Positions 41,268 to 54,283 are shown, counted from the stretch's first letter. The stretch: DNA of 64,000 nucleotides from Alkalimarinus sediminis (GCF_026427595.1 NZ_CP101527.1:1125001-1189000), one strand, 5' to 3'. Translations and numbers: made by a program. Notes: a model not told the origin generated them from the letters alone.

Positions 41268-41870
41268 ATGAGCTTTAGTCCTCTGGTTGATGAATTGATT
41301 GAGTCGCTCCGTTGTCTACCTGGTGTTGGGCACAAGTCTGCCCAACGAATGGCGTTGCAATTGCTAGAACGAGACCGAGATGGTGCGATGCGTCTCTCGA
41401 ATGCACTAAGCGACTCTATAGTAGGTGTTGGACGGTGCGCAAAGTGTCAAAACCTGACCGAAGTTGAAGTCTGCAAACTCTGCTCTGATGAACGTCGTAA
41501 TAACGGTCAACTCTGCGTAGTAGAAACACCTTCAGACCTGCTTGCACTGGAATTATCACATACGTTTGGCGGTCGCTATTTTGTGTTGATGGGGCATCTA
41601 TCGCCGATTGATGGAATCGGTCCGGAAGAGATCGGGCTTGATAAGCTGATGCGACTGGTTTCTGAAGCCTCGATAAAAGAGGTGATACTGGCAACCAACT
41701 CCACAATTGAAGGGGATGCAACTGCGTTCTATATTGCAGATTTATTAGAAGAGCAGGATGTATTAGTGACTCGTATTGCCCACGGTATTCCCGTCGGTGG
41801 GCAGTTAGGATATGTCGACGGGGGAACGCTTGGGCATGCGTTAACCGGGCGCAAACCCATTGATGGCTAA
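41268..41870 (+). CDS. recR: Recombination mediator RecR
   Basis: A 200-residue protein that with RecFO loads RecA at gaps. Helix-hairpin-helix [16 protein letters not shown] (14-29), zinc finger Cys57, 60, 69 and 72, TOPRIM domain (about 80-175, [13 protein letters not shown]), and the closing [16 protein letters not shown]. Length is standard. Its stop overlaps the possible start of rnd. Confidence 0.97.
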   Translation: MSFSPLVDELIESLRCLPGVGHKSAQRMALQLLERDRDGAMRLSNALSDSIVGVGRCAKCQNLTEVEVCKLCSDERRNNGQLCVVETPSDLLALELSHTFGGRYFVLMGHLSPIDGIGPEEIGLDKLMRLVSEASIKEVILATNSTIEGDATAFYIADLLEEQDVLVTRIAHGIPVGGQLGYVDGGTLGHALTGRKPIDG

Positions 41871-43047
41871 AATAAAAGAGCAAAATGAAACTATGACTAA
41901 CTTTGGATGTTCATTTAAGGTTGATATGATCAATGATCAGGTTCAACTACAAGAGAAGTTAGCCTATTGGGAGAGCTTGCCATTTATCGCCATCGATACC
42001 GAGTTTGTGCGTGTCGATACCTTTTACCCCATAGCAGGGCTAATACAAGTAGCTGATGATACGGGTATCTACCTTATTGACCCCCTTGATATTGATGACC
42101 TAACGGTATTTAAACCGCTTTTAGTCGGCAATACTATAAAAGTAATGCACTCTATGAGCGAAGATATCGCCTTGTTTCAGACGATATCTAACTGTATGCC
42201 GCAGAACATTTTTGACACTCAAATCGCTTGTGCACTGTTAGGGCAGGGGATTTCTCTTAGCTACCAGAAGTTTATTGAGCTTTATTTAGGGTTGGCTATT
42301 GATAAGGGGGAGACACGTTCTGATTGGTTAAAGAGACCACTCAGTGATTCACAGTTAGAATACGCTGCAAAAGATGTTCACTATTTATATCAAGTCTATC
42401 CGCAGCTTGTTTCACAGTTAGAAGAACGAAATCTATCTGAAGTGGTGCAGCAAGAGTGTGCGCTTATCAATCTTGGATTGACGGACACCACCGCCGACAT
42501 GGATAGCTACTATTTAAAACTAAGAGGTGGGTGGAAGCTGCCGATTTTGAGTCAGGTGATATTGAAAAAGATGGCATCTTGGAGAGAGCGAGAAGCGCGT
42601 AAGCGAGATAAACCAAGAAACCGGATTATAAGTGACAAACAGTTGCTTGAGATCGTAGATAGAATGCCAAAAAGTATCAACGCCTTGCAAGCAAGCAATA
42701 TTCTTAAACCAGGCCAGAACCGCAAATATGGTGAGTACCTGGTATCTCTGATTAATGGCACCAATAAAATACCGTCCGATTTTAAACCGGTACCACGATC
42801 ATTAAGTGGGCGAAAACTTGATTATTATAGAACCTTAAAAAAAGTATCAGAATCGATTGCACAAGAGAAGGAGATCGCACCTGAGCTGCTTGGAAGAAAG
42901 CGTTTGTTAGAGGCGTATATTACAGTGCTGTTTGACAAACAACATCAGCAAGAACCGGTACAATTGCCCGAAGAGTTTGGGGCTTGGAGAATCAAACTGT
43001 TAAGTGGTCCCTTTGAAAAAATAGCTGAGAGTAAGTTAAATGCCTGA
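41863..43047 (+). CDS. rnd: Ribonuclease D
   Basis: A 3'-5' exonuclease of the DEDDy class that trims tRNA precursors. Motifs are [15 protein letters not shown] (Exo I), [11 protein letters not shown] (Exo II) and [13 protein letters not shown] (Exo III with the Tyr), followed by two HRDC-like domains (about 210-290 and 310-390). The first ATG is at 41863, overlapping the end of recR but without a ribosome site; the ATG at 41893 or the one beginning MINDQ (about 41926) are possible. It overlaps ycgL by 8 bases. Confidence 0.93.
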   Translation: MAKIKEQNETMTNFGCSFKVDMINDQVQLQEKLAYWESLPFIAIDTEFVRVDTFYPIAGLIQVADDTGIYLIDPLDIDDLTVFKPLLVGNTIKVMHSMSEDIALFQTISNCMPQNIFDTQIACALLGQGISLSYQKFIELYLGLAIDKGETRSDWLKRPLSDSQLEYAAKDVHYLYQVYPQLVSQLEERNLSEVVQQECALINLGLTDTTADMDSYYLKLRGGWKLPILSQVILKKMASWREREARKRDKPRNRIISDKQLLEIVDRMPKSINALQASNILKPGQNRKYGEYLVSLINGTNKIPSDFKPVPRSLSGRKLDYYRTLKKVSESIAQEKEIAPELLGRKRLLEAYITVLFDKQHQQEPVQLPEEFGAWRIKLLSGPFEKIAESKLNA

Positions 43048-43342
43048 CCGTCTACTATGTTCCGTTTATAAAAGTTCAAAAAAATCTGAAATGTATGTGT
43101 ATATCGATAAAAAGAATGGACTAGACGTGCTTCCGGAAGAGCTCTTAACATTCTTTGGCATGCCCATCCATGTGTTTGACATGCTACTAACACCAGAGAA
43201 GAAACTGGCTCGAGTTGATGCGACAAAGGTGTTGTCTGAAATCGCAGAAAAAGGCTTTTTGTTGCAAATGCCTCCAGTCGAAGAAAACTACCTTCCAGGG
43301 TTTATTGAGTTTAATAAAAAGCTTAAAGACGCAGAAGAGTAA
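43040..43342 (+). CDS. ycgL: YcgL domain protein
   Basis: A 100-residue protein. LCSVYKSSKKSEMYVYIDKK opens the small alpha/beta YcgL fold, and FGMPIHVFDMLLTPEKKLAR is typical. It is a conserved gammaproteobacterial protein of unknown activity, habitually found next to rnd and ycgN, as here. Confidence 0.94.
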   Translation: MPDRLLCSVYKSSKKSEMYVYIDKKNGLDVLPEELLTFFGMPIHVFDMLLTPEKKLARVDATKVLSEIAEKGFLLQMPPVEENYLPGFIEFNKKLKDAEE

Positions 43343-43347
43343 TCAGT

Positions 43348-43803
43348 ATGATTGCTCAGGTTTCCCCTTTTTGGGTTGTTAAAACGCTTCCAGAAATGAG
43401 TAAAGAGGAGTGGGAGTCACTTTGTGACGGTTGTGGCAAGTGCTGTTTGCAAAAGCTCGAAGATGAAGATACAGGTGACCTATATTATACAGATTTGGCC
43501 TGCCAATACTTGGATCATCAAACCTGCCGTTGTCAGTCATATCAAAGCAGGTTAGAAAAAGTAGAGAGTTGTATCTCATTGAGCCTTCAGCGGTTGGATG
43601 AGTTCGCTTGGTTACCCTCGAGTTGCGCCTATCGCCTACTACTTGAAGGTAATCCTCTGCCAGAGTGGCACCCATTAGTAACGGGAGACCCAAATTCAGT
43701 TCATTCGTCAGGTCAGTCGGTAAAAGGCAAAGTGGTTTGTGAAACTCGGATTCCTGAGTCTGACTGGGAAGACCATATTATTGAAGGAGTTATTAACCTG
43801 TGA
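43348..43803 (+). CDS. ycgN: YcgN family cysteine-cluster protein (UPF0260)
   Basis: A 151-residue protein with the conserved cysteine pattern: WESLCDGCGKCCLQKLED near residue 25, then ACQYLDHQTCRCQSYQSR. These probably bind zinc or iron. WLPSSCAYRLL and PLPEWHPL are further family marks. Five bases separate it from ycgL. Function unknown. Confidence 0.95.
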   Translation: MIAQVSPFWVVKTLPEMSKEEWESLCDGCGKCCLQKLEDEDTGDLYYTDLACQYLDHQTCRCQSYQSRLEKVESCISLSLQRLDEFAWLPSSCAYRLLLEGNPLPEWHPLVTGDPNSVHSSGQSVKGKVVCETRIPESDWEDHIIEGVINL

Positions 43804-44144
43804 TTATAAGTCAGAGTTATTTGATGGCATGGGGAATATATTTGCTCTCTGCTATTGGTTTGATTATCGTATTTTGGCGTATGACACGCTCAATACCCTC
43901 CAAAGATATTGCAAAAGTGCTTAGGATGGTGGTTATCGTGCTGTTATTGACACCGGTTGATATTGGGCTGGATGCTAAATGGTTCGCCCCGGCCTACCTA
44001 GTAGGGGGATACGAATGGGTGATTGGTAATAGCCATTTAGCTATTAAGGCTGGAATACATTTACTAGGTGCCCTGACACTCTTAACTGCACTGTTAACGT
44101 TAGAGTATATCGTTAGAAAGCTGTTGCATCTTCAAGAGGCTTAA
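43800..44144 (+). CDS. Small membrane protein following ycgN
   Basis: A 114-residue protein with three predicted membrane helices (AWGIYLLSAIGLIIVFW, MVVIVLLLTPVDIG, LLGALTLLTALLTLEYI). It starts at a GTG that overlaps the ycgN stop (GTGA) with AAGGAG upstream; an ATG at 43824 is possible. I do not recognise a named family, but small membrane proteins at this spot are common in relatives. It is likely the tail of the rnd-ycgL-ycgN unit. Confidence 0.75.
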   Translation: MIISQSYLMAWGIYLLSAIGLIIVFWRMTRSIPSKDIAKVLRMVVIVLLLTPVDIGLDAKWFAPAYLVGGYEWVIGNSHLAIKAGIHLLGALTLLTALLTLEYIVRKLLHLQEA

Positions 44145-44148
44145 GGAT

Positions 44149-44400
44149 ATGACTAGCATAAATATTTCAGAGCTACCTGATTCAATTAGCGACCTGAGTC
44201 CTGGCAAATACCGCCACTACAAAGGTCGCTTTTACCACGTCTACGGTACGGCCACCCATAGTGAAACATCAGAAACCTTGGTGGTTTATCGCCCATTGTA
44301 TGGAGAAGGTAAGCTATGGGTGAGGCCACTTAGTATGTTCACAGAGTCTGTTATCGTTGATGGAGAGTCGCAACCTCGTTTTGCTCGGGTGGTGGACTAA
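44149..44400 (+). CDS. DUF1653 domain protein
   Basis: An 83-residue protein matching the DUF1653 pattern: SPGKYRHYKGRFYHVYGTATHSET, then LVVYRPLYGEGKLWVRPLSMF. Function unknown. Four bases after the small membrane gene, with AAGGAT before the ATG. Confidence 0.9.
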   Translation: MTSINISELPDSISDLSPGKYRHYKGRFYHVYGTATHSETSETLVVYRPLYGEGKLWVRPLSMFTESVIVDGESQPRFARVVD

Positions 44401-44579
44401 GCAAAAGTCTGCAATGCTCCAACAACTCTAGTTTTATTTCTAAATTGACATAAATCTTTAAAATACAACAAGTAATGCGCTTTTATTCAGGCTTTTTGTT
44501 TAAAATCACGTTGTTGTTATTGTTAAATCTGCTATAAATATTTACTAATACCTTTTTAATAGTTTATAGCAGGTTCCTC

Positions 44580-47099
<2,520 letters not shown>

Positions 47100-47133
47100 A
47101 TGGTAAAAACAACGCAGATGAAGGTGGGGGCTA

Positions 47134-47907
47134 ATGTGTGAATTATTAGGGATGAGTGCCAACGTCCCTACGGATATATGTTTCTCATTTTCTGGGCTTA
47201 TAAAAAGAGGCGGTGGCACTGGCCCTCATCGTGATGGCTGGGGCATAGCCTTTTATCAGGGGCGAGGCATTAGGGAGTTTCGAGACCCTCAGCCAGGTTT
47301 TAATAGTGAAATTGCCAAATTTATTAAAGACTTTCCGATAAAAAGTACAGTCGTCATTAGCCATATACGGCAAGCTAATGTAGGAAAGGTGAGTTTAGAA
47401 AATACCCATCCATATATCAGAGAGCTTGAGGGACGCTATTGGTGTTATGCCCACAATGGTCAACTAAAAGATCTTGATCGCCTTATTGGAAGCAGTGATA
47501 AACGATTTTTACCTGTGGGTGATACCGATAGTGAGGCCGCATTTTGTTGGTTGATGGGGGTGTTAGCTAAATCGGGAGAGCAGTCATTGGACGCGCGTCA
47601 AAAGACAATACACTCCTGTGCCAATCAGCTTGCTAAATTAGGGGTATTTAATATGCTTCTCTCTGATGGTGATCGACTATATGTCTACTGCAGCACCAAA
47701 CTCCATTGGATTACAAGAAGAGCGCCATTTGGTGTTGCCACGCTTCAAGATGATGATATTTCGGTTAACTTCGGTGAAGAAACTACGGTTAACGATATCG
47801 TGACAATGATTGCTACAGAGCCTCTCACGACCAATGAAACATGGGTAAAAATGCAGCCAGGAGAGCTTGCTGTATTTGAGAAGGGCGAACTGGTTGTACA
47901 GGCTTAA
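47134..47907 (+). CDS. Class II glutamine amidotransferase, YafJ-like
   Basis: A 257-residue Ntn-hydrolase. The nucleophile Cys2 directly follows the start Met (MCELLGMSAN), with HRDGWGIAFY, SHIRQANVGKVSLENTHPY and YAHNGQLKDL typical of the YafJ/GATase_4 family. It hydrolyses glutamine or a gamma-glutamyl compound; the natural substrate is not settled. The gene ends 93 bp from the convergent cysK. Confidence 0.94.
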   Translation: MCELLGMSANVPTDICFSFSGLIKRGGGTGPHRDGWGIAFYQGRGIREFRDPQPGFNSEIAKFIKDFPIKSTVVISHIRQANVGKVSLENTHPYIRELEGRYWCYAHNGQLKDLDRLIGSSDKRFLPVGDTDSEAAFCWLMGVLAKSGEQSLDARQKTIHSCANQLAKLGVFNMLLSDGDRLYVYCSTKLHWITRRAPFGVATLQDDDISVNFGEETTVNDIVTMIATEPLTTNETWVKMQPGELAVFEKGELVVQA

Positions 47908-48000
47908 ATAAGAAGTCAGCAGTAAGATCAGTTAACGCTGGTATTACTGCTGATGATAGGGTTAATCAAGTGAGCTATTGGACAGAGTTACTGGACAGAG

Positions 48001-48963
48001 TTACTGAACAGACTCATTGTCAGTAAAATAATCTTCGAATAGAGGGCTCGATAGATATCTTTCTGCAGAATCAGGAAGGATTACCACAATATTCTTATCG
48101 GGATGACGCTCCGCCACTCGACAAGCAACTGCTACAGCCGCACCACACGAAATCCCGCAAAGAATTCCTTCTTCTTTCATTAATCTGTGAGCGTAGGTCA
48201 TGGCCTCTTCATTGCTGACTTGTTCTGCCGCATCAATCATTTCAAGGTCAAGGTTGGCAGGTATAAATCCGGGCCCGATGCCCTGAATTTTGTGGGGGGC
48301 ATGAGTTAATGTTTGATTATTTAATGTCTGGGATATAATCGGTGAAGATTCAGGCTCAACAGCAATAGATGTAATCTGCTTGCCTTTTGTCTTTTTGATA
48401 TAGCGAGATATTCCGCTAATTGTTCCCCCTGTTCCGACGCCTGCTACGAGAATATCTATCTCTCCGTCGGTATCATTCCAAATTTCCGGGCCGGTTGTTT
48501 CTTCATGAATTCTTGGGTTTGCCGGGTTTTCAAATTGTTGCAGCATCAGGTGAGTGTCAGGGTTAGCCAACGCAATTTCAGTGGCTTTGGCGATTGCTCC
48601 GTTCATGCCTTTGGCTGCTTCAGTTAAGATTACTTCTGCCCCCAGTGCTTTAACGACTTTTCTGCGCTCCAGACTCATTGACGATGGCATTGTTAGGATC
48701 AGGTTATAGCCTTTGGAAGCAGCGACAAATGCCAGTGCAATACCCGTGTTGCCGCTAGTGGGTTCGACGATGGTCATGCCAGGCTTTAGTTTTCCAGATT
48801 GCTCGGCATCCCAGACCATGCTCGCACCAATACGGCATTTCACTGAATAGGCAGGGTTGCGACCTTCAATCTTTGCAAACACGTTGCCATTAGTGACGCG
48901 ATTAAGCTTTACAATTGGTGTGTTGCCAATGGATAGCGAGTTGTCATTATAGATTCGTGCCAT
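48001..48963 (-). CDS. cysK: Cysteine synthase A (O-acetylserine sulfhydrylase)
   Basis: A 320-residue PLP enzyme that makes cysteine from O-acetylserine and sulfide. The PLP Lys42 lies in [17 protein letters not shown] binds the substrate, [10 protein letters not shown] the phosphate of PLP, and [10 protein letters not shown] is the CysE-interacting loop region. Length matches CysK. GGAG precedes the ATG on the minus strand. Confidence 0.95.
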   Translation of the reverse strand: MARIYNDNSLSIGNTPIVKLNRVTNGNVFAKIEGRNPAYSVKCRIGASMVWDAEQSGKLKPGMTIVEPTSGNTGIALAFVAASKGYNLILTMPSSMSLERRKVVKALGAEVILTEAAKGMNGAIAKATEIALANPDTHLMLQQFENPANPRIHEETTGPEIWNDTDGEIDILVAGVGTGGTISGISRYIKKTKGKQITSIAVEPESSPIISQTLNNQTLTHAPHKIQGIGPGFIPANLDLEMIDAAEQVSNEEAMTYAHRLMKEEGILCGISCGAAVAVACRVAERHPDKNIVVILPDSAERYLSSPLFEDYFTDNESVQ

Positions 48964-49187
48964 GAGCGGTTGTCTCCTTAGTGTAAGTTTAGCTAATGGT
49001 CAAAGCGTAGAGTGTTACTCGAAAAATAACAATAAGTGGTTACTGAAATTTAATCCTGGATATACCCTGCGTACTAGTTTATACGGAGGTAACTTCAGCA
49101 AAATAACTATGGCTCAGATTTGTTATGAGTAATTTAAAATAATATACTCGCAACTAGAATATAGTTCTAATTTATTAGAGGCGCTAA

Positions 49188-50030
49188 ATGAAATTTAAAG
49201 GTACTGATCAATACGTTGCTACAGAAGATTTACAGATGGCGGTTAATGCGGCAATCACGCTTCAGCGGCCTCTATTGATTAAAGGGGAGCCAGGAACTGG
49301 TAAAACTATGTTGGCAGAGCAGCTTGCAAAGTCCCTTGACGCAAAGCTTATTCCTTGGCATATCAAATCAACCAGTAAAGCTCAGCAAGGGCTTTATGAG
49401 TATGATGCGGTGTCTCGTCTGCGTGACTCCCAGTTAGGTGATTCTCGAGTTAAAGATATTAGCAACTACATTGTGAAGGGTAAGTTGTGGGAGGCCTTTC
49501 AGGCAGACGAGAGGGTTATCTTGTTAATCGATGAGATCGATAAAGCAGATATTGAGTTCCCTAACGATCTTCTACAAGAGCTCGATAAAATGGAGTTTTT
49601 CGTCTACGAGACACAGGAGATCGTTAAAGCGACCAATCGCCCGATTGTCATCATCACCAGTAACAACGAAAAAGAGCTGCCAGATGCCTTCTTGCGTCGC
49701 TGTTTCTTCCACTATATTAGCTTTCCTGATGAAGAGACGATGAATAAAATCGTTGATGTTCACTTCCCCGGTATTAAAAAGGATATAGTTAAAGATGCAC
49801 TCGATATCTTTTTTGACGTGCGTAAAGTGCCAGGGCTGAAGAAGAAGCCTTCAACATCAGAGTTAATCGATTGGTTAAAGTTATTGATGGCTGATGAACT
49901 AGGAAGTTCTCTGCTTCAGGAGCATGATCCCGCGCAAGCAATACCGCCGCTATACGGTGCATTGGTTAAAAATGAGCAAGATGTTCACCTACTACAACGT
50001 TTAGCCTTTATGAGTCGTAGAAAAGGTTAA
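49188..50030 (+). CDS. MoxR-family AAA+ ATPase
   Basis: A 280-residue AAA+ protein. Walker A GEPGTGKT (33-40), Walker B ILLIDEIDKAD, sensor 1 IVIITSNNEKELPDAF and the arginine-finger LRRCFF. Such ATPases act with VWA-domain partners as chaperones that insert metal ions or mature enzyme complexes; the VWA gene follows 243 bp later. The gap contains a perfect 9-bp inverted repeat (50048-50056, 50100-50108) and no gene. Target unknown. Confidence 0.94.
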   Translation: MKFKGTDQYVATEDLQMAVNAAITLQRPLLIKGEPGTGKTMLAEQLAKSLDAKLIPWHIKSTSKAQQGLYEYDAVSRLRDSQLGDSRVKDISNYIVKGKLWEAFQADERVILLIDEIDKADIEFPNDLLQELDKMEFFVYETQEIVKATNRPIVIITSNNEKELPDAFLRRCFFHYISFPDEETMNKIVDVHFPGIKKDIVKDALDIFFDVRKVPGLKKKPSTSELIDWLKLLMADELGSSLLQEHDPAQAIPPLYGALVKNEQDVHLLQRLAFMSRRKG

Positions 50031-50273
50031 CCAAAAAGCAGGAGTAAGGTCAGGCGTCAGTCTGCTTGGGTTAGCCGCCAGAGCAAATGGCAAACTAGTC
50101 GCCTGACCGATTTCAATGGAGAGCTCCACTCAACCTAAAGCGAGCTTCCGCTGGGCAAACAAGTTTTTATGGAGGTCAATACATAGGTGTTGATCTAACC
50201 TGTATAGCCCAGCAGAAAGGTGTGAGTTTACGGCCGTAGCGTTAGTAATTAGAACTCAGTTTGGATATATGTC

Positions 50274-51452
50274 ATGTTGATAGGTTTTTTTCTAGAGGTT
50301 CGTAAAGCTAAGGTTCCAGCAACTCTGAGGGAGTTTTTGGATCTGCTTGAAGCACTTCAAGAACATTTGGCATTTGCCGATATGGATGATTTCTACTATT
50401 TAAGTCGTCTATGTCTGGTAAAAGATGAGCGACATTTTGATAAATTTGACAGAGCTTTCTCCAGTTATTTTAAGGGGATAGAGCATCTTGACGATTTAAT
50501 GGCGCAAGCGATTCCCGATGAGTGGTTGCGTGCTGAATTTGAGAAGCAATTATCAGATGAAGAGAAAGCAAAAATAGAGAGTCTGGGTGGGTTAGAGGAG
50601 CTTATAGAAGCCTTTAAAGAACGTCTAGAACAGCAGAAGAAAAAACATCAGGGTGGCAATAAAATGATTGGTACAGGGGGAACCTCTCCTTTTGGTGCCA
50701 ATGGCTATAACCCTGAAGGTTTCAGAATAGGGCAAAATAAATCCAAGCATGGTCGCGCAGTAAAAGTGTGGGAAAAGCGGGGCTACAAAGATCTCGACGA
50801 TAGTGTCACGATTGGCATTCGAAACATTAAGATGGCGCTGAGACGTCTGCGTAAATTTGCTCGTCAGGGCGCGGCAGAAGAGTTAGATCTGGACGACACT
50901 ATCCGCTCAACGGCGCGCAATGCAGGTTATCTTGATATAAAAATGGTACCAGAGCGACATAATGCCGTTAAGGTACTGTTGTTTTTAGATGTAGGTGGCT
51001 CCATGGACCCCCATATTAGGGTGTGTGAAGAGTTGTTTTCTGCTTGTAGGACCGAGTTTAAGCACCTTGAATATTTTTATTTCCATAATTTTATTTATGA
51101 AAGTGTATGGAAAAGCAATATCAGACGAATGAGCGAAACAACCCATACATGGGATTTAGTGCATAAATATACATCCGACTATAAGGTTATCTTTGTTGGC
51201 GATGCCTCAATGGCACCGTATGAGATAACTCATCCGGGAGGAAGTATAGAGCACTGGAATGACGAAGCCGGGGCGGTCTGGATGCAGAGGGTGGTAGAGC
51301 ACTTTGATAAAGTTATTTGGTTGAACCCGATGCCTGAATCCTACTGGGGCTCTGGAGGGTCACTAGGTATCACTCAACAGTTAGTACAGGATAAAATGTA
51401 CCCGTTAACGATTCAGGGCTTAGAAAAAGGGATGAAGGAACTCACCAAATAG
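50274..51452 (+). CDS. CoxE-like VWA-domain protein, partner of the MoxR ATPase
   Basis: A 392-residue cytosolic protein. The N-terminal helical part (LIGFFLEVRKAKVPATLREFLDLL) is typical of the CoxE family. A Gly-rich segment (GTGGTSPFGANGYNPEGFRIG) is followed by a VWA domain at about 225-385. Its metal-binding motif reads LFLDVGGSMDPH, with Gly in the second place of DxSxS, which may weaken metal binding. Pairs with the upstream MoxR gene. Confidence 0.92.
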   Translation: MLIGFFLEVRKAKVPATLREFLDLLEALQEHLAFADMDDFYYLSRLCLVKDERHFDKFDRAFSSYFKGIEHLDDLMAQAIPDEWLRAEFEKQLSDEEKAKIESLGGLEELIEAFKERLEQQKKKHQGGNKMIGTGGTSPFGANGYNPEGFRIGQNKSKHGRAVKVWEKRGYKDLDDSVTIGIRNIKMALRRLRKFARQGAAEELDLDDTIRSTARNAGYLDIKMVPERHNAVKVLLFLDVGGSMDPHIRVCEELFSACRTEFKHLEYFYFHNFIYESVWKSNIRRMSETTHTWDLVHKYTSDYKVIFVGDASMAPYEITHPGGSIEHWNDEAGAVWMQRVVEHFDKVIWLNPMPESYWGSGGSLGITQQLVQDKMYPLTIQGLEKGMKELTK

Positions 51453-51816
51453 GGCGGGTTCGTGTCCTAAATAAAAAAAGCCGATGAGGTTGAGACTCAT
51501 CGGCGAAACTCGGCATATTTTTGAATCAATATTACTAACGCATTAACCCTGCCATATACTTTTAGCAGCCTTTAAAAACAGCAAGTTGTGCAATATGCGA
51601 CCTATTCTAACGGGTTGTTATTTGTGCGAAGTGTAAATTTTGCTGACGAAGCCGTACTTATATCACTTTTGTGCAAGCTGCCACTCAAGAAATATCGACA
51701 TAAATAACCATATTCCTGTTGATAAATCCTGATTTGGTGAATTAGGTATCGTAAATGTGACAGTTGTTAGTGTTAGTATTTGTAAAGATTTGTATGACTA
51801 TTTAGAGTAAGGATGC
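51453..51816. other. Gene-free stretch with a hairpin at 51480-51504
   Basis: A perfect 9-bp stem (GCCGATGAG at 51480-51488 with its complement at 51496-51504) has a run of A before it, so it makes an intrinsic-terminator shape for the minus strand. On the plus strand it has no U-tract but could still end the MoxR/VWA transcript. The rest of the 364 bases must carry the promoter of the following nine-gene operon; I see no clear sites. Confidence 0.5.
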
Positions 51817-52377
51817 ATGAAATTGCTTTTCGAACAACAACAAAAACATTTACGAAAACTAAACAACATTCTTTATGTGTTAAAGCTTTGGGTACTGGCT
51901 GTAGTGGTAGGCTCCTCAACGGTAAATGCTGCAGAGCAATCTATTCAAGCAAAAGCTCAAAAACTCAAATCTGAAGTAGTTGAACTTAATAGGGCACTGT
52001 TTGAGTTAGAGGAGGAGTTGCTCTATCCCGCTGATACCCAAGTTGCTTTGTTTTTATCGGTTAAAACAACAAATAAATTTATACTCGATTCGGTTGAGAT
52101 AAAGATAGATGGCAAAATAGCGACCACCTATCTGTATACCGAGTCAGAAATAAAAGCACTGGAGAAGGGCGGTATTCAGCGCCTCTACATGGGTAATATC
52201 TCATCGGGCCCTCATAAACTGACTGCAGTATTTAATGGTCAGGGTGCCAATGATCACTATTTTAGAAAAGAGAAAACTTTCAATTTTGAGAAGTCTAATC
52301 GCTCAAAGTTCATAGAGATTGGGCTCTCTGACTCTAAGGGTGCAGAACCCGAATTCCAGTTTACAGAATGGCATTAA
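51817..52377 (+). CDS. Exported protein of unknown function, first gene of TPR/TolQ/ExbD operon
   Basis: A 186-residue protein with an N-terminal export signal (VLKLWVLAVVVGSSTVNAAEQ; cleavage near 39). A short coiled coil at about 42-70 is followed by a beta-rich domain (FLSVKTTNKFILDSVEIKIDGK, SGPHKLTAVFNG) that resembles a PEGA or Ig-like fold. I do not recognise a named family. The next gene starts 10 bases after its stop. Periplasmic location inferred. Confidence 0.85.
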   Translation: MKLLFEQQQKHLRKLNNILYVLKLWVLAVVVGSSTVNAAEQSIQAKAQKLKSEVVELNRALFELEEELLYPADTQVALFLSVKTTNKFILDSVEIKIDGKIATTYLYTESEIKALEKGGIQRLYMGNISSGPHKLTAVFNGQGANDHYFRKEKTFNFEKSNRSKFIEIGLSDSKGAEPEFQFTEWH

Positions 52378-52387
52378 GGTAAGTTTA

Positions 52388-54283
52388 ATGATTAAACGAT
52401 TGTCGCCCCATTATGTGGCGGGAGTGTTTGCAGTACTTATCTCTTGTGCTAGTTTTGCAAAAGACTCGGTACCAGCAAAATCCACTTCAAACTCACCATT
52501 GCCTGAGCGATTGGCAACCGGGATGATGCTATTTGAGCTTCATCAGGGTAAATACTTTGATGCAATGATCAAGTCCCCTGAGGCGTCAAATGAGCATGTG
52601 GCTTTTGACCTAGCCCACTCTGAAACAAGCTTTGGCCTTACCGAGCAAGCAAAACAGCGATATAACACACTACGAAATATCGGCAACGCGAAAACTAAGG
52701 CAGCTTCTTATTTTCAACTAGGTGTGATGGCCTATAACCAGTCTGACTGGAACGCGGCCTTAGAGTGGTTCAAAAAAGCCGAAAAGAGTATAGACAAAAA
52801 ACTACTCCCAGAACTACAGTACTATAAGGCTAATGTTTATATCCATTTAGATAAGCAGGCCACTGCTGCTCAGATTTTGGGGCAAATGACACCAGGTTCC
52901 TGGGCATCTTATGCTTATTACAACCTGGCAATGTCATATGCCGCGATGGACAGCGATCCCACTCGTGCCATCATTGCGTTACGAGTTGCCGCGGCGCTTA
53001 ACCCTAAAGATACTGCACCGTTAATAGAGCTAAAAGATCAAACCTCCCTCGCTGCAGGTTACCTTGCCGTCCAGGCCGAAGAATACGATAAAGCGCTAAG
53101 CTTTCTAAACCAAGTGCGTGTCGATAGTGATCTCGCACCTAAAGCCCTTTATATGCACGGTGTGGCTAATTCGAGTATGGAGCAGTACCGCGCAGCAATA
53201 CAATCTTGGTATCGAGTTAAAAAGTATCCATTAATTGACCCGGGTGTAGCAGATGCTTTTTTAGCTATTCCTTATGCTTATGACAAAGAAGGCTATAGCA
53301 GTAAAGCAATATCAACTTATCTTGAAGCGATTTCGGTATTTGATAAAGAAACGCGAAATATAGATAAAGTCATAGCAGCAGTTTCAGAAAAGGGCGCAAA
53401 CCATGTGTTTTTTGAGAGTAGCTCACTAGACGATATCGAATGGTTTTTGTCAGATAGTATCGCAACTAATACCCCTAAAGTAGCTTACTTTAAGCTTATT
53501 ATGGCTGATAGCCGGCTGCACTACCTTGCTAAACAGTCGATAGAGCTTGAGATGCTCTACCAAAACCTGTTGCTTTGGGAATATAACCTCTCCACCTATG
53601 ATGATATGTTACGAGATCGGGTTAGAGGCTATAAACAACGAATTAAAAAGACCAATACTGCACAACGGAAAAAACGTATTGCCGAGATATCTGCAAAAGC
53701 TAAGCAGTTAGCCAAAGAGTTAGACCTCGCTGGGGAGGGTCAAGATTTATTAGCAGTCTCTGCAGGGAGAACATTAAGGCGTTTTGAGTCGGTTGACGCA
53801 TTGAACACAAGGTTAAATGCACTCAAGCCAACCATGACACCTCGTGAGTACCAAGACATGAGTGTTCGTATCGCTCGTTTACAAGGCTTAATTAAGTGGG
53901 AGGCCAAAGAGCAGTATGAGAGAAATGTCCGCCTGAGCCAAGAGACTCTCGCTTCGCTTGACAAAGAGATTGCACGATACGAGCAAGGTTTAAAGGATTT
54001 TGATTTGTTAATATCAAAAGGTCCCCAAAAACTAGAGCAAATGAAGAAACGAGTGTCAGGTTTCAAGTCTACGGTTCAAAAGTATAAGTCAGATGTTCAT
54101 CGTATTAGAGCAGAGCAGAATAAGGTGTTAACTGAGCAGGTGATTGCGTTATTAACCGAGAAAAAGTCTGACTTTGTCACCTATCACGAAACGGCACAGC
54201 AACGTCTTGCTCATCTGTATGAGTATGTTGCTATGACTCAATATTCCACTAAGAATAAGTCGGCCAAAGGAGGTGATAAGTGA
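52388..54283 (+). CDS. Exported TPR-repeat protein with C-terminal coiled coil
   Basis: A 631-residue protein. Signal peptide at about 1-24 (VAGVFAVLISCASFAKD); TPR-like helical repeats from about 35 to 330 (TKAASYFQLGVMAYNQSDWN, ALEWFKKAEKS); then long charged helices and a coiled coil (about 430-620). The frame opens at 52319 inside the previous gene, but the ATG at 52388, with AAGG eight bases before it, starts the signal peptide. It probably scaffolds a periplasmic complex. Overlaps the next gene by 4 bases. Confidence 0.9.
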   Translation: MIKRLSPHYVAGVFAVLISCASFAKDSVPAKSTSNSPLPERLATGMMLFELHQGKYFDAMIKSPEASNEHVAFDLAHSETSFGLTEQAKQRYNTLRNIGNAKTKAASYFQLGVMAYNQSDWNAALEWFKKAEKSIDKKLLPELQYYKANVYIHLDKQATAAQILGQMTPGSWASYAYYNLAMSYAAMDSDPTRAIIALRVAAALNPKDTAPLIELKDQTSLAAGYLAVQAEEYDKALSFLNQVRVDSDLAPKALYMHGVANSSMEQYRAAIQSWYRVKKYPLIDPGVADAFLAIPYAYDKEGYSSKAISTYLEAISVFDKETRNIDKVIAAVSEKGANHVFFESSSLDDIEWFLSDSIATNTPKVAYFKLIMADSRLHYLAKQSIELEMLYQNLLLWEYNLSTYDDMLRDRVRGYKQRIKKTNTAQRKKRIAEISAKAKQLAKELDLAGEGQDLLAVSAGRTLRRFESVDALNTRLNALKPTMTPREYQDMSVRIARLQGLIKWEAKEQYERNVRLSQETLASLDKEIARYEQGLKDFDLLISKGPQKLEQMKKRVSGFKSTVQKYKSDVHRIRAEQNKVLTEQVIALLTEKKSDFVTYHETAQQRLAHLYEYVAMTQYSTKNKSAKGGDK

